A stretch of DNA of 64,000 nt from positions 1 to 64,000 of the forward strand of contig NZ_JAETWA010000045.1 in the NCBI RefSeq assembly GCF_016774335.1, in the 5' to 3' direction. This document shows, in pieces, positions 7,364 to 15,010 of this stretch (positions are counted from its first letter, which is position 1; each line of letters starts with the position of its first letter). Origin of the DNA: Luteimonas saliphila (lineage in GTDB: Bacteria > Pseudomonadota > Gammaproteobacteria > Xanthomonadales > Xanthomonadaceae). The notes under the pieces are model-generated. The model saw only the letters and a list, made by a program, of their open reading frames with translations. It was not told the DNA's origin and searched no databases. Both the position numbers and the translations under genes were made by a program.

Positions 7364-9247
7364 TCAGCGGTAGCCCGCCGCCTGCAGTTCGAACAGCTCG
7401 GCGTAGCGGCCGCCCTGGGCCATCAGCTCGGCGTGGGTGCCGCTGGCCTCGACCCGGCCCTCGGCCAGCACCAGGATGCGGTCGGCCATGCGCACACTGG
7501 AAAAACGGTGCGAGATCAGCACCGCGGTGCGGTCGTCGGACAGTTCCTTGAAGCGTCGGAACACCTCGAACTCGCTGCGCGCATCGAGCGCGGCGGTCGG
7601 CTCGTCGAGGATCATCACCTGCGCATCGCGCATGTAGGCGCGCGCGATCGCGATCTTCTGCCATTGTCCTCCCGACAGGTCGACGCCGGTCTTGAAGCGG
7701 CGGCCGATCAACTGGTCGTAGCCGTTGGCGAGTTCGGCGATCACCTCGTCTGCCATGCCGCGCCGGGCGGCCTCCTCGATCCGCACGCGGTCGTCCATAT
7801 GCTCGATGCGTCCCACGCCGATGTTCTCGCCCGCGGTGAGGTGGTAGCGCACGAAGTCCTGGAAGATCACGCCGATGTTCGCGCGAAGGTCGTCGAGGTC
7901 GTACTCGCGCAGGTCGCGTCCGTCGAGCAGGATGCGGCCTTCGTCGGGGTCGTACAGCCGCGCCAGCAGTTTGACCAGCGTGGTCTTGCCGGCGCCGTTC
8001 TCGCCCACCAGCGCCAGCACCTCGCCGGCGCGCAGTTCGAAGTCCATGTGCCGCACCGCCCAGCGATCGGCGCCCGGATAGCGGAAGCCGACATCCTCGA
8101 ACACGAAGCCCCGATCGATCGGGTCCGGGAACGGGACCGGATGCTCAGGCGACTTGATCTCCGGCTCGATCTCGAAGAACGAGAACAGGTCGTCCAGGTA
8201 CAGGGCCTGTCCGGCCACCTGCGAGAAGCCGATCAGCAGGCCTTCGAGCAACTGCCGCAGCCGGCGGAAGCTGCCGGCGAGGAAGGTCAGGTCGCCGATG
8301 GTGAAATCGCCCTTCACCGTTCGCCAGGCGATGTAGGCATAGGCGATGTAGTACCCCAGCGTGCCGAGCGCCGCGAGCAGGGTGCCCCAGACCGCGCGCT
8401 TGCGCGCCAGCGTGCGGTTGGCGAGGAAGAACTTCTGCGCCAGGGTGCGGTAGCGGTCGATCAGGAACCTGTGCAGGTTGAAGATCTTCACCTCCTTCGC
8501 GGTCTCGACGCTGGCGCCGGTCTGGCGCATGTACTCGAGCTGACGGCGCTCGGGCGTCCACTGGAAGTTGAGCGAATACCCCAGCGCGTTGAAATGCGAC
8601 TCGCCGACGAAGGCGGGGATCAGCGCGATCGCCAGCAGCAGGATCAACCAGGGCGCGTACACCAGCAGGCCGATCGCGAAGCTCACCACGGTGATCGAGT
8701 CCTGCAACTGGCCGAACAGCTGGCCCATCAGGTTCATGCGTCCCATCGTCTGCCGCCGCGCGCGGTCGAGCTTGTCTTGTAGGTCAGGGTCCTCGAAGTC
8801 CTCCAGGTCGAGCGTGGCCGCGTGCTCCATCAGCCGGATGCTGGTGGCGTTGGTGAACAGTTCCGACAGCAGCGAATCGGCGTAGCTCACGATGCGGCCG
8901 AGCAGGTCCGACAGGATCGCAAGCCCGAACTCGATCGCCAGCAGCCACAGCAGGGTGTCGAGCTGTCCGCCGCGCCAGGCCTGGCCGATCGATTCGAACG
9001 CCAGGCCGAGTCCGACCAGGCGGATCGCTTCGTCGATGATCAGCTTGCCGACGTACAGCATCATGATCGGCAGGAACGCGCGGATCACGCGCAGGCCGAT
9101 GCTGGTCAGCGTCAGCGCACGGCTGGTGGCCCATATCTGGCGCAGGAACGGCGGGATGTTGCGCATCGCATCGAAGCGCTCGCGCAGGCTCGGCCGGCTG
9201 TCGGCACGGCTGGGCTTGGGGGCGGCATCGGCGGCGCGTTCGCTCAT
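7364..9247 (-). CDS. ABC transporter, fused permease and ATP-binding protein
   Basis: Type-I exporter half-transporter of about 627 residues that should work as a homodimer in the inner membrane. The N-terminal half holds the six-helix transmembrane domain (hydrophobic stretches such as ALTLTSIGLRVIRAFLPIMM). The C-terminal half is the ATPase: Walker A GENGAGKTTL near residue 414, signature LSGGQWQKI near 525, Walker B MILDEPTAALD near 547, and the switch histidine in LISHRFSS. No cargo gene is adjacent, so the substrate (lipid, peptide or drug) is unknown. The start is uncertain: MSERAADAAP at 9247 is preferred over 9295; neither has a strong ribosome-binding site. A REP-type inverted repeat lies upstream. 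Confidence 0.88.
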   Translation of the reverse strand: MSERAADAAPKPSRADSRPSLRERFDAMRNIPPFLRQIWATSRALTLTSIGLRVIRAFLPIMMLYVGKLIIDEAIRLVGLGLAFESIGQAWRGGQLDTLLWLLAIEFGLAILSDLLGRIVSYADSLLSELFTNATSIRLMEHAATLDLEDFEDPDLQDKLDRARRQTMGRMNLMGQLFGQLQDSITVVSFAIGLLVYAPWLILLLAIALIPAFVGESHFNALGYSLNFQWTPERRQLEYMRQTGASVETAKEVKIFNLHRFLIDRYRTLAQKFFLANRTLARKRAVWGTLLAALGTLGYYIAYAYIAWRTVKGDFTIGDLTFLAGSFRRLRQLLEGLLIGFSQVAGQALYLDDLFSFFEIEPEIKSPEHPVPFPDPIDRGFVFEDVGFRYPGADRWAVRHMDFELRAGEVLALVGENGAGKTTLVKLLARLYDPDEGRILLDGRDLREYDLDDLRANIGVIFQDFVRYHLTAGENIGVGRIEHMDDRVRIEEAARRGMADEVIAELANGYDQLIGRRFKTGVDLSGGQWQKIAIARAYMRDAQVMILDEPTAALDARSEFEVFRRFKELSDDRTAVLISHRFSSVRMADRILVLAEGRVEASGTHAELMAQGGRYAELFELQAAGYR

Positions 9248-9308
9248 GGCCGCATTGTGCATGGCGCCCGGCGGCGTGTCGCGAGCACGCCGCAACTCCG
9301 TCGCCCGC

Positions 9309-9439
9309 GTAGCCCGGATAAGCGCAGCGCATCCGGGGATAGGCGAAGCGAATCCGGAGATGCCACGGTCACCCCGATACGCGGGGTGCCATCGGATGGT
9401 GCCGCGGGGTCCCGGATGCGCTTCGCTTATCCGGGCTAC
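9309..9439. repeat. REP-type inverted pair (GTAGCCCGGATAAGCG...)
   Basis: Arms 9309-9337 and 9411-9439 are 29-bp inverted copies with one mismatch; each begins GTAGCCCGGATAAGCG. A degenerate partial copy (GGCGAAGCGAATCCGG) and a small hairpin (CACCCCG/CGGGGTG) lie between. Sequences of this type are common intergenic repeats in gamma- and betaproteobacteria. It sits ten bases after the PhoH-type gene and may help end its transcript. Confidence 0.8.
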
Positions 9440-9448
9440 ATCGGCTCG

Positions 9449-10852
9449 TTACAACACCTCGGAGGCGTAATCCGCCAGGCGCGAACGTTCGCCGCGGCGC
9501 AGGGTCACGTGCGCGCTGTGCGCCCAGTTCTTGAACCGGTCGACGGCGTAGGTCAGGCCCGACGTGGTCTCGGTGAGGTAGGGCGTGTCGATCTGCTCGA
9601 CGTTGCCCAGGCACACGATCTTGGTGCCGGGGCCCGCCCGCGTGATCAGCGTCTTCATCTGCTTGGGCGTGAGGTTCTGCGCCTCGTCCAGGATCAGCCA
9701 GCGGCTGAGGAAGGTGCGTCCGCGCATGAAGTTGAGCGAACGGATCTTGATCCGCGAGGCCAGCAGGTCGTTGGTCGCCGCGCGCCCCCAGCTGCCGCCT
9801 TCCTGGTTGTGGGTGAGCACCTCGAGGTTGTCGGTCAGCGCGCCCATCCACGGCGTCATCTTCTCCTCTTCCGTGCCCGGCAGGAAGCCGATGTCCTCGC
9901 CCACGCTGACCGTGGCGCGGGTCATGATGATCTCGCGGTAGCGCTGCTGGTCCATGGTCTGCGCCAGGCCCGCGGCCAGCGCCAGCAGGGTCTTGCCGGT
10001 GCCGGCGGTGCCGAGCAGGGTGACGAAGTCGATCTCCGGGTCCATCAGTGCGTTGAGTGCGAAGTTCTGTTCGCGGTTGCGCGCGTTGATGCCCCACACC
10101 GCGTGCTGGCTGCCGCGGAAGTCGTCGACGATCTGCAGTACCGCCTTGCCGCCGTCCACGCGCGCGACCCGGAACTCGGCCTCGTCGTCGCCGGGCAGGT
10201 ACAGGTACTGGTTCGGATACCAGTCGTCGTCGGCGCCGATCGCCACTTCGTAGAACGTCCGGCCCCTGTCGGTCCAGGACTTGAGGTCCTTGCCGTAGCG
10301 CTGCCAGAAGTCCTCCGGCAGCGCATTGGCGCCGGTGTAGAGCAGGCTGAAATCGTCCAGCGCGCGGTCGTTCTCGTAGTCCTCGCTGACGATGCCGGCG
10401 ATCGCCGCCTTGATCCGCAGGTTGATGTCCTTGGAGACGAACACCACCGGGAAATCCGGCTCCTCGCGGCGCAGCTGCAGGATCGCGCCGAGGATGCGGT
10501 TGTCCGGCGCCACCGCACCGAACGAGGTCTTGTCCTCCTTCGGCACCGTGGTCTGGAAGCGCAGCTTGCCGATGCTGGCCGCGCCGCGCAGCTGCAGCCC
10601 GTTCGGCCGCTGCAGCAGCAGGCCCGACTCGATCTTGTCGCTGCCCTGGGCCTCGATCAGCTCGTTGATGAAGCGGCTGACCTGGCGTGCGTTGCGGCTG
10701 GCCTCCGAGGTGCCCTTCTTGCCGTTGTCGAGTTCCTCGATCACCTGCATCGGCAGGAACACGTCGTGCTCCTCGAACTTGAACAGCGCGGTCGGGTCGT
10801 GCATCAGCACATTGGTGTCGAGCACGTACAGGCGCTTGCCTTGGGTCATCAT
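9449..10852 (-). CDS. PIN-PhoH ATPase/ribonuclease (PhoH2 / YlaK type)
   Basis: A 467-residue two-domain protein. The N-terminal PIN domain starts RLYVLDTNVLMHDP, with the acidic nuclease residues expected of the fold. The C-terminal PhoH ATPase has Walker A LLGTAGTGKTLLALAAG (near residue 282), RATVSVGEDIGFLPG, and Walker B ILDEAQNLTPKQMK (near 389). Proteins of this PhoH2 architecture have been described as RNA-unwinding ribonucleases; the cellular target here is unknown. It is the last gene of a probable gcvR-bcp-phoH transcript, 97 bp after bcp. The name PhoH alone is misleading because classic E. coli PhoH lacks the PIN domain. Confidence 0.92.
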   Translation of the reverse strand: MMTQGKRLYVLDTNVLMHDPTALFKFEEHDVFLPMQVIEELDNGKKGTSEASRNARQVSRFINELIEAQGSDKIESGLLLQRPNGLQLRGAASIGKLRFQTTVPKEDKTSFGAVAPDNRILGAILQLRREEPDFPVVFVSKDINLRIKAAIAGIVSEDYENDRALDDFSLLYTGANALPEDFWQRYGKDLKSWTDRGRTFYEVAIGADDDWYPNQYLYLPGDDEAEFRVARVDGGKAVLQIVDDFRGSQHAVWGINARNREQNFALNALMDPEIDFVTLLGTAGTGKTLLALAAGLAQTMDQQRYREIIMTRATVSVGEDIGFLPGTEEEKMTPWMGALTDNLEVLTHNQEGGSWGRAATNDLLASRIKIRSLNFMRGRTFLSRWLILDEAQNLTPKQMKTLITRAGPGTKIVCLGNVEQIDTPYLTETTSGLTYAVDRFKNWAHSAHVTLRRGERSRLADYASEVL

Positions 10853-10949
10853 CGGGACGGTCGGCTCCGGTTGGCGTTCGGTCTGGGGCAGCGGCGCGCC
10901 GCCGCGGCCTGCGGGGCAGGGCGGCGAGGCGGATCGGAAGGGATGGGGC

Positions 10950-11432
10950 TCACCGGGACTGCGCGGCCTTCAGTGCGTCGAGCACGGCCTGGGCATGGCC
11001 GGCGACCTTCACCCCGCGCCACTCGGCGGCGAGGCGGTGATCGGGCGCGATCAGGAAGGTGCTGCGCACCACGCCCAGCACCTTGCGCCCGTACATGTTC
11101 TTCTCGTGGATCACGTCGAAGGCCTTGCACAGTTTCTCGTCGGCATCGCTGACCAGCGGAAAGTCGAAACCCTGTTTCGCGCAGAAGTTGTCGTGCGATT
11201 TCACCGAATCGCGCGAGACGCCGAGCACAACGGCATCGGCACGCTTGAACCTGGGCAGCAATGCGTTGAACTCCAGCCCCTGCGTGGTGCAGCCGGGCGT
11301 GGAATCCTTCGGATAGAAATACAGCACCAGCCAGTGGCCGGCATGGTCGGCGAGGGTGGCGCTGCCGCCGCCCGACAGCGCCAGCGGCAGCCGCAGCGTG
11401 GACTTCGGAAGCGCCTTGCCGACCTGCACCAT
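10950..11432 (-). CDS. bcp: Thiol peroxidase of the bacterioferritin comigratory protein family
   Basis: Peroxiredoxin (BCP/PrxQ) that reduces H2O2 and organic peroxides with electrons from thioredoxin. The peroxidatic Cys is in YFYPKDSTPGCTTQG, within a normal 160-residue length. The resolving Cys found five residues later in E. coli BCP is absent (Gly instead). Another Cys in SHDNFCAKQG could serve, as in atypical PrxQ proteins, or the enzyme may be 1-Cys. Its start lies one base after the gcvR stop codon, so the two are coupled; bcp next to gcvR is a conserved arrangement, also seen in E. coli. Confidence 0.95.
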   Translation of the reverse strand: MVQVGKALPKSTLRLPLALSGGGSATLADHAGHWLVLYFYPKDSTPGCTTQGLEFNALLPRFKRADAVVLGVSRDSVKSHDNFCAKQGFDFPLVSDADEKLCKAFDVIHEKNMYGRKVLGVVRSTFLIAPDHRLAAEWRGVKVAGHAQAVLDALKAAQSR

Positions 11433-11433
11433 G

Positions 11434-12000
11434 TCAGAACTTCATCGGATCCATGATCGCGTCGAGGTTCAGGTGGTCGCAGAACTCGAGGAAGTCGTCG
11501 CGCAGCGCGGCGATGTGCATGTTCGCCGGCACCCCGATGGTGACCTGCGCGGAGAACATGTCGGCGCCGGTCTGCATCGCGCGGTAGCGCGAGCAGTGCA
11601 GGCTCTCGATGGTGATGCCCTGGCGGTCGAAGAAGTCGGCGAGCTGGAACAGGATCCCCGGCTTGTCGGCGGCCACCACCTCGACGATGTATGGCAGCAG
11701 GTTGGACTGCACCGGCTTCGGCCCGGTGCGGTACCACACCAGCTTCAGCTCCTCCTCGCGCTCGAGCCGGGTCAGCATGGCCTCGAGCTTGGCGACCGAA
11801 TCCCAGGAACCGGTGGCGAGCGCGGTGACCGACACGTCGCGACCGACCGTCGACAGACGGGTGTCGACGAGGTTGCAGCCGCTGTCGGCGATGCGCCTGG
11901 ACACGGCGAGCAGCGGCGATGCCGGATGCGTCGTGTAGGCGTTGATCAGCAGGTAGTTCTCGCTCGGCGAGGGCCGGGATGCGGTATCTGGATCGGTCAA
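11434..12000 (-). CDS. gcvR: GcvR-like regulator with ACT domains
   Basis: Glycine cleavage system repressor homologue. Two tandem ACT domains are visible: YLLINAYTTHPASPLLAVSRRIADSGCNLVDTRLS (split across strands one and two) and a second beginning LPYIVEVVAADKPGILFQLADFFDRQGITIESL. In E. coli GcvR binds glycine and GcvA to control gcvTHP. I propose a TTG start at 12000 (M-T-D-P-D-T...), giving 188 residues; an ATG at 12114 would add a proline/arginine-rich extension with no ACT similarity. A CAGAAT -10-like sequence lies upstream near 12020-12026. It is divergent from dapA and heads the gcvR-bcp pair. The gcv genes themselves are not in the window. Confidence 0.87.
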   Translation of the reverse strand: MTDPDTASRPSPSENYLLINAYTTHPASPLLAVSRRIADSGCNLVDTRLSTVGRDVSVTALATGSWDSVAKLEAMLTRLEREEELKLVWYRTGPKPVQSNLLPYIVEVVAADKPGILFQLADFFDRQGITIESLHCSRYRAMQTGADMFSAQVTIGVPANMHIAALRDDFLEFCDHLNLDAIMDPMKF

Positions 12001-12174
12001 GGCGGCGTCCGCGGCGTGTGATTCTGTGGTGCTTCCGGTTCTGAACGGCAGCCCGGGCATGGCCGGGCGCCGTGGCCAGCATACTTGCCCGTGCTTCCGC
12101 GCCGCAAGTAACATGCCGTATCCCGATCATCCGTCCTTGCGCCCGCGCACGGGCTTCGCACGAGACCCTTCCAC

Positions 12175-13080
12175 TTGCGACTTTCCGGCAGCATCACCGC
12201 GCTGGCGACGCCGTTCACGGTGACAGGCGAGCTCGATCTGGACGCCTGGCGCCGACTGCTGCATGCCCAGCTGGAGGGCGGGACCCAGGCCCTGGTGGTG
12301 GCGGGCTCGACCGGCGAAGCCGCCTCGCTGTACGAGGCCGAATACGACACGTTGCTGCGCACCGCGGTCGAGTGCGTCGCCGGGCGCGTCCCGGTGCTGG
12401 CCGGTACCGGCCAGTCGAGCACCGCGCGGACGATCGAGGCGACCCGCCGTGCCGCCGCGCTCGGGGCCGACGCGGCACTGGTGGTCGTGCCGCCGTACGT
12501 GCGGCCGACCCAGGCCGGCCTGCTGGCGCATTTCAGCGCGATCGCAGAAGACGATGCGCTGCCCGTGGTGCTGTACAACGTTCCCCAGCGCACCGGTTGC
12601 GACCTCGTGCCGGAAACGGTCGCCGGACTGATTGCGCATCCGCGCGTCGTCGGGATCAAGGAGGCGAGCGCGGATCCCGCGCGCATGCAGCAATGGCTTG
12701 CGTTGCGCGCCGACGGCTTCGCCGTGCTCTGCGGAGACGATTCCACTGCGGCCCGTGCCATGCTCGCCGGTGCCGACGGCCTCGTCTCGGTGGTGTCGAA
12801 CATCGTTCCCGCTGCGATCCGCAGGCTGTGCGATCTCGCTCTTGCCGGGCAGCGCTCCGATGCGGAGGCGTGGAACTCGCAGCTGGCGCCGTTCTTCGAT
12901 TTCGCGACGCTCGAGCCGAACCCGATCCCGGTCAAGGCCGTGCTCGACCGGCTCGGTTTCGGCCACGGCATGCGCCTGCCGCTGACCGCGTTGTCGGACA
13001 TCCACCAGGCCAAGGCCGCCCGCATCACCGCAGCGGCCCTGGCGATCGAACACAGCCTCCGCGATCCGCTCGCGGCCTGA
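12175..13080 (+). CDS. dapA: 4-hydroxy-tetrahydrodipicolinate synthase
   Basis: First committed enzyme of lysine/diaminopimelate synthesis, condensing pyruvate with aspartate semialdehyde. The product is 301 residues. The start [12 protein letters not shown], the ring-binding [10 protein letters not shown], the catalytic Tyr in [12 protein letters not shown] and the Schiff-base Lys in VVGIKEAS (about residue 162) are all present, as is the CGDD segment. The start codon is TTG at 12175; it aligns exactly with the family N-terminus, and no ATG fits better. It is followed after 27 bp by a bamC-like gene, the same order as E. coli dapA-bamC. Its co-substrate is made by asd near 58.8 kb. Confidence 0.95.
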   Translation: MRLSGSITALATPFTVTGELDLDAWRRLLHAQLEGGTQALVVAGSTGEAASLYEAEYDTLLRTAVECVAGRVPVLAGTGQSSTARTIEATRRAAALGADAALVVVPPYVRPTQAGLLAHFSAIAEDDALPVVLYNVPQRTGCDLVPETVAGLIAHPRVVGIKEASADPARMQQWLALRADGFAVLCGDDSTAARAMLAGADGLVSVVSNIVPAAIRRLCDLALAGQRSDAEAWNSQLAPFFDFATLEPNPIPVKAVLDRLGFGHGMRLPLTALSDIHQAKAARITAAALAIEHSLRDPLAA

Positions 13081-13107
13081 TCCATTTTCTTGCAGGAGAC
13101 ACCACCG

Positions 13108-13620
13108 ATGCGTCATTCCCGCCCCATGATCCGCCTGCTCGCGGTCGGCCTTCTGGCCGTTGCCGTGCTGGGTACCAGCGGCTGCAAGTGGTTCCGCAAG
13201 GGCAGTGAGCTGTACGCCGCCAGCCCCGAGAACCGTCCGCTGGAGGTGCCCCCGGACCTGGATCGCCCAGACACCTCCGGCGCGATGCAGCTTCCCGAAA
13301 CGGGCACGGTGACGCGCTCCACGATGCCGGCTGCGGGCACCGCGCAGCCCAACGGCTTCGCCGTCGCCGGCGAGGTGGACGCGGTCTTCGCCCGGGTCGG
13401 CGAGGTGCTGGCGGCCACCCAGGGCCTGACCGTGGTGAACCGCGCGCAATTGCTGGGTACCTACGACGTCGACTACGGCGACGCCAAGTTCCTGGTGCGG
13501 GTGACCCGGACCGATACCGGCGCCTACGTCTCGGCGGTCGATCCGCGCGGCCTGCCGGCGGCCGGCGAGCCGCCGCAGCGGCTGATCGCGGCGCTGCGGG
13601 CGGCGCTCGCCGGCGGCTGA
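13108..13620 (+). CDS. bamC: BamC/NlpB-like outer-membrane lipoprotein, short form
   Basis: Lipoprotein of 170 residues. The signal peptide (MIRLLAVGLLAVAVLGTSGC) ends at a lipobox Cys, followed by a conserved-looking N-terminal segment SELYAASPENRPLEVPPDLDRP, which resembles the BamC region that binds BamD. The rest holds one compact alpha/beta domain (VFARVGEVLAATQGLTVVNR ... ) where E. coli BamC (344 residues) has two helix-grip domains, so this is about half length. The ATG at 13108 follows GGAGA; an upstream in-frame TTG is unlikely. Position after dapA supports the assignment. A role in BAM complex assembly is inferred from family and context only. Confidence 0.8.
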   Translation: MRHSRPMIRLLAVGLLAVAVLGTSGCKWFRKGSELYAASPENRPLEVPPDLDRPDTSGAMQLPETGTVTRSTMPAAGTAQPNGFAVAGEVDAVFARVGEVLAATQGLTVVNRAQLLGTYDVDYGDAKFLVRVTRTDTGAYVSAVDPRGLPAAGEPPQRLIAALRAALAGG

Positions 13621-13660
13621 AGCCGGGCGGCATGGGGGCCGGCACCCGGTCCCAGACGAC

Positions 13661-13684
13661 GAAAGGCGCCGCGAGGCGCCTTTC
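13661..13684. terminator. Hairpin terminator between bamC and fdxA
   Basis: Perfect 10-bp stem GAAAGGCGCC / GGCGCCTTTC with loop GCGA, 40 bp after the bamC stop and 45 bp after the fdxA stop in the other direction. Short T-runs exist on both sides, so it could serve both convergent genes. Confidence 0.7.
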
Positions 13685-13729
13685 GTACGTTCGGGCAGGC
13701 GTTGCCGGCGAGGCCCTGCGTTCCCCGGA

Positions 13730-14053
13730 TCAGCGCTCGAGCAACGGCAGCTTGTCCGGCTTGCCTTCCCATTCCTTGGCGTCGGGCAGCGGATCCTTGC
13801 GCGCGGTGATCACCGGCCAGTCCTTCGACAGCTCGGCATTCAGCGCCACATAGTGTTCCTGCCCGGCCGGCACGTCGTCCTCCGGATAAATCGCGTTGAT
13901 CGGGCATTCCGGCTCGCACAGGGTGCAGTCGATGCACTCGTCCGGGTCGATCACCAGGAAGTTGGGGCCTTCGTGGAAGCAGTCGACCGGGCACACCTCG
14001 ACACAATCGGTGTACTTGCACTTGATGCAGTTCTCGGTGACGACGAAGGGCAT
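13730..14053 (-). CDS. fdxA: Seven-iron ferredoxin FdxA
   Basis: Soluble electron carrier with one [3Fe-4S] and one [4Fe-4S] cluster. The 107-residue sequence begins [25 protein letters not shown], the modified first cluster motif, followed by [16 protein letters not shown] for the second cluster, then the long C-terminal tail typical of Azotobacter-type FdI ([21 protein letters not shown]). The start is fixed by the family N-terminus. It is monocistronic, with its own TAGAAT -10 about 35 bp upstream. The ferredoxin reductase at 5.9 kb is a plausible partner; the physiological acceptor is unknown. Confidence 0.96.
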   Translation of the reverse strand: MPFVVTENCIKCKYTDCVEVCPVDCFHEGPNFLVIDPDECIDCTLCEPECPINAIYPEDDVPAGQEHYVALNAELSKDWPVITARKDPLPDAKEWEGKPDKLPLLER

Positions 14054-14087
14054 GCGGGTCCGGTGCGGGCGACGGGCGGGGTCTCGA

Positions 14088-14093
14088 ATTCTA
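14088..14093 (-). promoter_or_regulatory. -10 element (TAGAAT) for fdxA
   Basis: TAGAAT on the minus strand, 34 bp before the fdxA ATG, embedded in the sequence TCTAGAATTCGAG. Confidence 0.5.
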
Positions 14094-14315
14094 GAGCACG
14101 CGCGCCGGATGCGCTGCGAAGGGTTCGCATCGGCGGTCGGCGCAGGACATCGAGCGCCCAGTCGTGCGGGATCCGAGGCAGTACGGGCGCGCGGCCTGGT
14201 AGCGGACGTCATGCCTGTCCGCGAGAGGCGATCGTTCGCATCGACTGGCCCGCGCAGCCGCTGTCCAGTGGCGCCCGCGCGATGGCGTGGCGACCGGGTG
14301 GACCTGGCCGCGACC

Positions 14316-14396
14316 GGCGGGCCTTCGCGGCGAATGTCCCCCGGCATCCGCCGGCCGGCGGATGCCTCCTCCTTGATTTCGCCGCGAAGGCCCGCC
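14316..14396. repeat. Nested palindrome (19-bp arms around a 24-bp perfect palindrome)
   Basis: Outer arms 14316-14334 and 14378-14396 are perfect 19-bp inverted copies (GGCGGGCCTTCGCGGCGAA). Inside, 14343-14366 is a perfect 24-bp palindrome, each half reading GGCATCCGCCGG. The whole could extrude as a cruciform or fold as a double hairpin in RNA. Confidence 0.8.
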
Positions 14397-14508
14397 GCCC
14401 GCTGCCTGGCTCGGCTGCGCTTGATCTTGTGAGCGAGACGCCCCGCCTGCGAACTTGAACTGGCAAGCCTGACGAGGCGGCATCGGATTGCCCGCGATCC
14501 CTTCACGT

Positions 14509-14602
14509 CGGGTGCGGGTGTCCTTGGGGGCGAACTCAAGGGGGAGGCGATGGCCGCGGGCCGCCGCCGGAAGACATTCGCCCCCAGGGGCACCCGTACC
14601 CG
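14509..14602. repeat. Imperfect inverted repeat, 26-bp arms
   Basis: Arms 14509-14534 and 14577-14602 are inverted copies with three mismatches; the core of each arm includes GGGGGCGAA. The 42-bp loop contains the small hairpin GGCCGCGGGCC. No coding sequence is attached. Confidence 0.7.
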
Positions 14603-14754
14603 GCGCCCCGTGCGAAGGATGCGTTACTGTCCCGTGCGTCGACTTCTCATGTCTGGCGCACGCGTGTCCGACGCGCGCAGACACGCAGACAGGTAAACGC
14701 GCACGGGTCCACACGCAGCAGATGCCGGATGCGGCGTGTCGGGAGCCGCACAGG

Positions 14755-14784
14755 AAAAAGGCCCGCTCGCGCGGGCCTTTTTTT
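14755..14784 (-). terminator. Rho-independent terminator downstream of tRNA-Glu
   Basis: Stem GGCCCGC/GCGGGCC (14760-14766 and 14771-14777) with loop TCGC, flanked by A5 and T7, so it works in either direction. It lies just past the tRNA 3' end on the minus strand. Confidence 0.85.
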
Positions 14785-14789
14785 AAAAA

Positions 14790-14865
14790 TGGCGCTCCCT
14801 ACGGGATTCGAACCCGTGTTTTAGCCTTGAGAGGGCCACGTCCTAGGCCTCTAGACGAAGGGAGC
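14790..14865 (-). tRNA. tRNA-Glu (anticodon CTC)
   Basis: A 76-nt cloverleaf on the minus strand. The acceptor stem is GCTCCCT/AGGGAGC with discriminator G and an encoded CCA end (14790-14792). The D-arm TTCGTCTAGAGGCCTAGGAC matches the proteobacterial tRNA-Glu pattern. The anticodon stem TGGCC/GGCTA encloses the loop CTCTCAA, giving anticodon CTC, which reads GAG codons. The T-arm contains GGTTCGAATCC. GAG is the common Glu codon in this GC-rich genome. A TATACT -10 lies about 80 bp upstream, divergent from pcnB. Confidence 0.95.
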
Positions 14866-14946
14866 AGGGTGCTGCGCATGCAGCGCCGGCTGGACGACCG
14901 GCTGCCCGGTCCGACCCCGAGGGGCATGGCTCCGATGCAGCTTGCT

Positions 14947-14952
14947 AGTATA
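14947..14952 (-). promoter_or_regulatory. Candidate -10 element (TATACT) for tRNA-Glu
   Basis: TATACT on the minus strand, 81 bp before the tRNA 5' end, implying a 5' leader to be removed by RNase P. The same AT-rich patch (CTAGTATAG) could also serve pcnB on the plus strand. Confidence 0.4.
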
Positions 14953-15010
14953 GCAGCGATAAGCTGGCCGACTACCGACTGTCGGCACCGACCCGGAACC
15001 AACAGGCCCG

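Larger units (their letters stand above)
14094..14754. other. 660-bp gene-free stretch with palindromes
   Basis: No frame here has convincing codon usage, a family motif or a ribosome-binding site. The region holds two separate palindromic elements (14316-14396 and 14509-14602). It is bounded by the fdxA promoter on one side and the tRNA-Glu terminator on the other. An open frame running from here through the tRNA into pcnB encodes antisense-tRNA peptide and is not a gene. Confidence 0.65.
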
